NCBI GenBank assembly: GCA_964595945.1
Contig: CAZQSL010000135.1
Location: forward strand, 1 to 9,510
Length of the DNA: 9,510 nucleotides
Direction of reading: 5' to 3'
Source: CAZQSL01 sp964595945
Lineage (GTDB): Bacteria > UBP15 > UBA6099 > JAJRTR01
Positions within the stretch are counted from its first letter, which is position 1; each line of letters starts with the position of its first letter. A model generated the notes under the pieces. It was not told the origin of the DNA and made no database searches. It saw only the letters and a program-made list of their open reading frames with translations. A program made the translations under genes and the position numbers. Shown piece by piece: positions 6,986 through 9,510 of the stretch.

Positions 6986-7762
6986 ATGTATGTTACAAAT
7001 CCGAGGACGGGCATCAAGCAATACTACAATGTAAGGGGAGAGGGCGAAGAAACGATAATACTGATCCACGGCTGGACCGGCAATCACACCCGGTGGGGCA
7101 AAATCGGCGAAATGCTCATGGACAGGTACCGCGTCGTCGATATCGACCTGCGGGGCCACGGGTGGTCTGACAAGAGGGAAGGCATGGATTATTCCTTCAG
7201 TTCACACGTACTCGACCTCGATGGCATTTTCGAAACTCTGGACGTGGAAAAGGCAATACTCGCCGGACATTCGATGGGAGGCATGATAGCTCAGTATTAC
7301 ACACTGACATTTCCGCAGAAAGTCTCGAAACTCATGCTGCTCGGCACTTCGGCCTGTGTGGCAAATGACGAAAAGAAGAAAAACAAGATACTGCTCGGCT
7401 CATTTTTGTTCACCCACGCCTTTGAAGTGGCGCTCGCCATCAAGGACCGCTACAAAAAAGAGCATCCCGACCTATATCCCGACGTCAACGACGCCACCCT
7501 GCGCCCCTGCCGCGACGCTGCCGCAAAGGGACTCGAAGCAGTGGCCAATCACGACATCCGCGAACGCGTAAAATCCATCACCGTCCCCACGCTTATCATA
7601 GCTTCCGAAGATGACCAGACAGTGAAATATGACCGCGCCTCGGAACTTGCGTCACTGATCCCCGGCTCCAGGCTGGTCACACTCCAGAAACACTCTCATC
7701 ATTTCACCCTCGAAGCTCCCGGTGAAGTCGTCGCCGCGATCAACGAATTTCTCACGCGCTGA
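6986..7762 (+). CDS. Alpha/beta hydrolase fold protein
   Basis: Soluble alpha/beta hydrolase (abhydrolase_1 type), 258 residues, substrate unknown. The oxyanion-hole motif is HGWTGN at 28-33. The nucleophile elbow is GHSMGG at 94-99 with S96. The acid is most likely D210 in ASEDDQTV. The base is H239 in HSHHFTLEAP, where the usual Gly before the catalytic His is replaced by His238. RGHGWSD (56-62) matches the strand-4 loop of the family. A lysine-rich insert (128-134) and the following helices form the cap. No signal peptide or membrane segment is seen. AAGGAGG at 6967-6973 is 12 bases before the ATG, with a second purine run (GGAGAG) nearer. It has its own promoter candidate and a strong terminator, so it is probably transcribed alone. 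Esterase, C-C hydrolase and lactonase roles cannot be told apart. Confidence 0.92.
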   Translation: MYVTNPRTGIKQYYNVRGEGEETIILIHGWTGNHTRWGKIGEMLMDRYRVVDIDLRGHGWSDKREGMDYSFSSHVLDLDGIFETLDVEKAILAGHSMGGMIAQYYTLTFPQKVSKLMLLGTSACVANDEKKKNKILLGSFLFTHAFEVALAIKDRYKKEHPDLYPDVNDATLRPCRDAAAKGLEAVANHDIRERVKSITVPTLIIASEDDQTVKYDRASELASLIPGSRLVTLQKHSHHFTLEAPGEVVAAINEFLTR

Positions 7763-7790
7763 CCACGGGCACACCATCGTCAGACACCAT

Positions 7791-7830
7791 AAGGCCGGAT
7801 CGGCCCGTACTCCTCCGATCCGGCCTTTTT
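7791..7830 (+). terminator. Intrinsic terminator after the alpha/beta hydrolase
   Basis: A perfect 13-base-pair stem (7791-7803 with 7815-7827) has an 11-base loop and runs into a T5 tract ending at 7830. It begins 28 bases after the hydrolase stop, a textbook rho-independent terminator. Confidence 0.93.
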
Positions 7831-7965
7831 GCTACAGCCGCGCGCCACTGCTATAGCGTAAACCTGCCGTCACCGGCCCGCCAGCGGCAGCCCCGAAGCA
7901 AACGGATTTGCCCGGCATCACGGCAGCGGCGTCAGACATTTTTCTTTTCGGCAACAAACATTTTC

Positions 7966-7993
7966 TTGACAAAAGCCAAACGTGGTATATGAT
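7966..7993 (+). promoter_or_regulatory. Strong sigma-70-type promoter of the cold-shock gene
   Basis: A perfect TTGACA (7966-7971) is followed after 16 bases by TATGAT (7988-7993), a 5 of 6 match to the -10 consensus. The start site would be near 8000, which leaves a leader of about 265 bases before the cold-shock gene. This is the best promoter match in the window. The 130 bases between the preceding terminator and this site show nothing else. Confidence 0.8.
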
Positions 7994-7999
7994 AGTGGT

Positions 8000-8266
8000 T
8001 ATAGTTGCATTGGCAACATGTACCGAAAGTAGTGTGTTAGCTATTGATGAAAGAAAAAACACCCCCCGTTTTTATTTCACCGGCAAACAACTACATCGCA
8101 CAATAGGAGAGCATTGGCGCGATACAATAGAAAGCTTGCTTCGCATCATGCACAATCAGGATCATGCCCGGGGATGTGCCAGGTCAACCCGGACGGCCAG
8201 TTCTGACAAGCGATGATGCTGGCACATATCAAGAATTTCAGCAGCATGTAAAAGGAGCAGTATAGC
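8000..8266 (+). promoter_or_regulatory. Long structured 5' leader of the cold-shock gene
   Basis: About 265 transcribed non-coding bases precede the cold-shock ATG, as in cspA-type genes whose long leaders act as RNA thermosensors. Visible structure: a hairpin at the very 5' end (GTTGC 8004-8008 with GCAAC 8013-8017), and a long-range 9-base stem (8174-8182 with 8219-8227) enclosing a second stem (8183-8186 with 8204-8207). That structure ends about 25 bases before AAGGAG at 8252-8257. A competing pairing, GCATCAT (8143-8149) with ATGATGC (8213-8219), is also possible. I do not see the E. coli cold-box sequence. A frame running from 7908 to 8216 has no ribosome binding site and overlaps the promoter, so I treat this as leader. 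Confidence 0.55.
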
Positions 8267-8473
8267 ATGAGAGTAAAAGGCACAGTAAAATGGTTCAACA
8301 AAACCAAAGGCTTCGGCTTCATCCAGAGAGCCGACGGCGACAAAGACGTATTCGTACACTACACAGCCATCAGAGGCGACGGCTTCCGCAACCTCGAAGA
8401 AGGCCAGGATGTAGAATTTGAAGTGGTAGCCGGCCCCAAAGGCGATCAGGCTGCCGACGTCGACGCATTCTAA
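8267..8473 (+). CDS. Cold-shock protein, CspA family
   Basis: Small single-domain OB-fold protein (68 residues) that binds single-stranded RNA and DNA and acts as an RNA chaperone. The start MRVKGTVKWFN is typical. RNP1 is KGFGFI at 14-19 and RNP2 is VFVHY at 28-32. GFRNLEEGQDVEFEV is the usual second half. The C-terminus DQAADVDAF is more acidic than the common PQAANV ending. AAGGAG at 8252-8257 is 9 bases before the ATG. The codons use more A at third positions than the neighbouring genes, which may reflect high expression. It has its own promoter and terminator, so it is a monocistronic unit. Whether it is cold-induced or constitutive cannot be read from the sequence, though the long leader suggests post-transcriptional control. 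Confidence 0.96.
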   Translation: MRVKGTVKWFNKTKGFGFIQRADGDKDVFVHYTAIRGDGFRNLEEGQDVEFEVVAGPKGDQAADVDAF

Positions 8474-8518
8474 AAAAGAGATTCTGACTATTATTCCATA
8501 ATTTCAGGAACATAACAG

Positions 8519-8558
8519 CCCCGTCCGGTTTTCACTTGGCAACTCCGGCGGGGTTTTT
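8519..8558 (+). terminator. Intrinsic terminator of the cold-shock gene
   Basis: CCCCG-T-CCGG (8519-8528) pairs with CCGGCGGGG (8545-8553), leaving T8524 bulged, and is followed at once by T5. It lies 45 bases after the cold-shock stop. Confidence 0.88.
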
Positions 8559-8633
8559 ATATTTGGCCCCAGTGGCTCGCAACCGCCAGTCTATTTCTGA
8601 TTACCCCATAAGCGCAGACAGTCAAAATAAGAG

Positions 8634-8662
8634 CAAGATTCTTCGCTTCGCTCAGAATGACA
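8634..8662. repeat. Short intergenic repeat motif with ATTCT/AGAAT arms
   Basis: ATTCT (8638-8642) pairs with AGAAT (8654-8658) around a TCGCTTCGCTC core. From memory, the GCTTCGCTCAGAATGAC word recurs in intergenic DNA of many unrelated bacterial genomes and metagenome bins, so I regard it as a dispersed repeat. Only one copy is in the window. Confidence 0.45.
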
Positions 8663-8708
8663 GGGATTTTTGCGAATCATACCGATCTGCTGTCACACGT
8701 AAAAACAC

Positions 8709-8730
8709 GGCGGGATGCGGAGACCCCGCC
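8709..8730. repeat. REP-like hairpin
   Basis: GGCGGG (8709-8714) pairs with CCCGCC (8725-8730) around a 10-base loop. No T-tract follows, so it is not a terminator. It is one of several GC-rich hairpins in this gene-free stretch. Confidence 0.5.
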
Positions 8731-8775
8731 CAACATCAAAAAGAGCGATTGGGTTTAATCTCTCCGGGTTCAATT

Positions 8776-8795
8776 CCCCGCTGCTTGCGGTGGGG
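8776..8795. repeat. REP-like hairpin after a tRNA T-arm look-alike
   Basis: CCCCGCTG pairs with TGCGGTGGGG as an 8-pair stem with two wobbles and the tetraloop CTTG. It directly follows GGGTTCAATTCCC, which resembles a tRNA T-loop. No other tRNA arm is present, so the resemblance is probably incidental. Confidence 0.5.
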
Positions 8796-8888
8796 TCATT
8801 CATGCTGGCGGTTTGGTACGGATTGCGATACAGGGGTGCAAAGTGAATAATCCCGGATCCGTCAATAGAAAGTGCGCTATTGTCGAAT

Positions 8889-8937
8889 CCGGCAGTCGCG
8901 ATAAGGGCGAACTGCTGTGTTGCCGGTGCATTTTTTT
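8889..8937 (+). terminator. Weak terminator-like hairpin followed by T7
   Basis: CAGTCGC (8893-8899) pairs with GCGAACTG (8907-8914) with one bulged A. The outer CCGG (8889-8892) can pair with CCGG (8923-8926), and a T7 tract starts at 8931. No gene upstream needs this terminator, so it could end a small RNA or be a relic. Low confidence. Confidence 0.25.
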
Positions 8938-9012
8938 GTTTGCGTATGACGAATACTGCTCACTGCAAAAATGCCCCTTGCGCCTTGCATTTCATCCCTT
9001 CTTGCGACAGCA

Positions 9013-9041
9013 ATCCCGAATTCTAATGACGAATTCGGGAT
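9013..9041. repeat. Perfect 11-base inverted repeat
   Basis: ATCCCGAATTC (9013-9023) and GAATTCGGGAT (9031-9041) are perfect reverse complements around a 7-base spacer. No T-tract follows. It stands immediately before copy 2 of the two-hairpin element and may be part of it or an independent insertion, since copy 1 has no equivalent. Confidence 0.75.
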
Positions 9042-9047
9042 AATATA

Positions 9048-9175
9048 CTGAATCAATAGAAATCCCCTATCGCCGTGCGATAGCGCGATAGGACAGTAGT
9101 TTGGAGAAAAGTTAAGCATATAAAGCTTTTTGGAAGAGGTGCGGAGAAACCTTTTTCTCGAAAAAGGTTTCTCCG
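9048..9175 (+). repeat. Two-hairpin intergenic element, copy 2
   Basis: Diverged copy of 3689-3809 in the same orientation. Shared blocks are CTGAA, TCAATAGAAATC, a first hairpin (9067-9072 CTATCG with 9078-9083 CGATAG), GGAGAA, a TTTTTGG..GAGGTG run, and a large final hairpin (9142-9156 with 9161-9175, loop CTCG). The first hairpin is followed by an 8-base near-duplication (GCGATAGC then GCGATAGG), which accounts for most of the 7-base length difference. Stem differences between the copies are compensatory. No T-tract follows the large hairpin. Confidence 0.8.
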
Positions 9176-9203
9176 GTAGGGAAATTCAAATAATTTTTAT
9201 AAT

Positions 9204-9232
9204 AAAAGGCGGGGATTATCCCCCGCCTTTTT
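9204..9232. terminator. Bidirectional intrinsic terminator
   Basis: AAAAGGCGGGG (9204-9214) pairs with CCCCGCCTTTT (9221-9231) around a 6-base loop. T-runs follow the stem in both directions. On the minus strand it lies 58 bases beyond the stop of the partial gene at the right edge, so its main client is probably that gene. Confidence 0.88.
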
Positions 9233-9289
9233 AATTGTATATATTGATGTTGCTTGCTGCTGACAGCTCCCTCGCAGAAAGGTAGGTGT

Positions 9290-9510
9290 TTATGAATTGA
9301 AGTCCACATTTCTGATGAGTTGCAGTATGGCGTTTTTCTCTTTGAGAGAGCGGATCATGGCTTCGTCGACAGTAGCGCCTTCGGAGACGAGGGTAGTGCC
9401 GTCGTTGTCGAGGATGTCCTGCCGGACGTGTTTGCCGATGAGGTAGGCGAGGCGTTTGATCTGGCGGTCGTCGGACTGTGCGGAGGCTTTGGATTTGTTG
9501 CGGGAGAGTG
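9290..9510 (-). CDS. C-terminal fragment of an unrecognised protein
   Basis: The last 220 bases read cleanly on the minus strand as 72 residues ending in a TAA stop (complement of 9290-9292). The gene continues beyond the window edge, so no start is visible. I judge it real from its G/C-rich third positions like the other genes here, the lack of stops, and the terminator just downstream. The fragment opens with charged, polar residues. It then has LIGKHVRQDILDNDG and TLVSEGATVDEAMI, an alternating V-x-D-I / D-x-DG / L-V-x-x-G / I pattern. It ends with a charged helix and LIRNVDFN. Short barrel-like segments of this type (a glycine-anchored turn followed by a helix) occur at the ends of several bacterial families. 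I cannot name the family or the function. Confidence 0.75.
   Translation of the reverse strand, partial: LSRNKSKASAQSDDRQIKRLAYLIGKHVRQDILDNDGTTLVSEGATVDEAMIRSLKEKNAILQLIRNVDFNS

Larger units (their letters stand above)
8560..9047. other. Non-coding stretch with several REP-like hairpins
   Basis: About 490 bases in which I find no believable gene. The frames that stay open (for example 8536-8850 and 8813-9043) lack ribosome binding sites and family resemblance. What the stretch does hold is a series of separate inverted repeats, listed as individual entries. Base composition swings between AT-rich and GC-rich over short distances, unlike the flanking genes. It looks like an accumulation site for small intergenic repeats between the cold-shock gene and the convergent gene at the right edge. 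Confidence 0.65.

Noticed and set aside
7908..8216. Possible small protein with a hydrophobic start upstream of the cold-shock gene
   Set aside because: No ribosome binding site at any start, it overlaps a near-consensus promoter, and the latter part has no protein-like pattern; better explained as 5' leader.
8765..8780. tRNA-like T-arm (GGGTTCAATTCCC)
   Set aside because: No acceptor, D or anticodon arm can be built around it, and the outer stem is mismatched; no tRNA gene is supported.
8536..9043. Two overlapping plus-strand open frames (8536-8850 and 8813-9043)
   Set aside because: No ribosome binding sites, one starts inside the cold-shock terminator, and both run through several inverted repeats.

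Overview
The window comes from a bacterial chromosome of moderately high GC content that I cannot place taxonomically. It carries a fused NuoCD subunit of respiratory complex I. It also has GC-rich genes separated by AT-rich or repeat-rich intergenic DNA, and ordinary sigma-70-like promoters. No transposase, phage gene, CRISPR array or tRNA was found. The overall impression is a housekeeping region with repeat-rich gaps, perhaps from an uncultured lineage.

Layout. Bases 2-3662 (+) hold the end of a complex I (NADH-quinone oxidoreductase) operon: a 5'-truncated nuoCD, a short nuoG, and nuoI, which overlaps nuoG by 8 bases. nuoE and nuoF (usually between CD and G) and nuoH (usually between G and I) are absent here, and no nuoJ-N follows. 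A structured repeat (3689-3809) fills the gap to a convergent D-2-hydroxyacid dehydrogenase gene (3871-4857, -). That gene shares a divergent promoter region with a histidine-phosphatase (phosphoglycerate mutase-like) gene (5001-5660, +). Homoserine kinase thrB (5875-6813, +) and an alpha/beta hydrolase (6986-7762, +, with its own promoter and a strong terminator) follow. Next is a CspA-type cold-shock gene (8267-8473, +) with a near-consensus promoter and a leader of about 265 bases, closed by an intrinsic terminator. About 490 bases of non-coding DNA (8560-9047) contain several REP-like hairpins, then a second, diverged copy of the 3689-3809 element (9048-9175). A bidirectional terminator (9204-9232) closes the last gene, the C-terminal end of an unrecognised protein on the minus strand (9290-9510).

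How the genes fit together. NuoCD, NuoG and NuoI are peripheral-arm subunits. NuoG and NuoI carry the iron-sulfur chain and NuoCD forms the quinone-site wall. The dehydrogenase, phosphatase-fold enzyme and homoserine kinase could all serve hydroxyacid or amino-acid metabolism, but sequence alone does not fix the substrates of the first two. The strongest unexplained signal is the pair of about 120-base elements. They have two hairpins each, compensatory base changes in both stems, and both lie between convergent genes.
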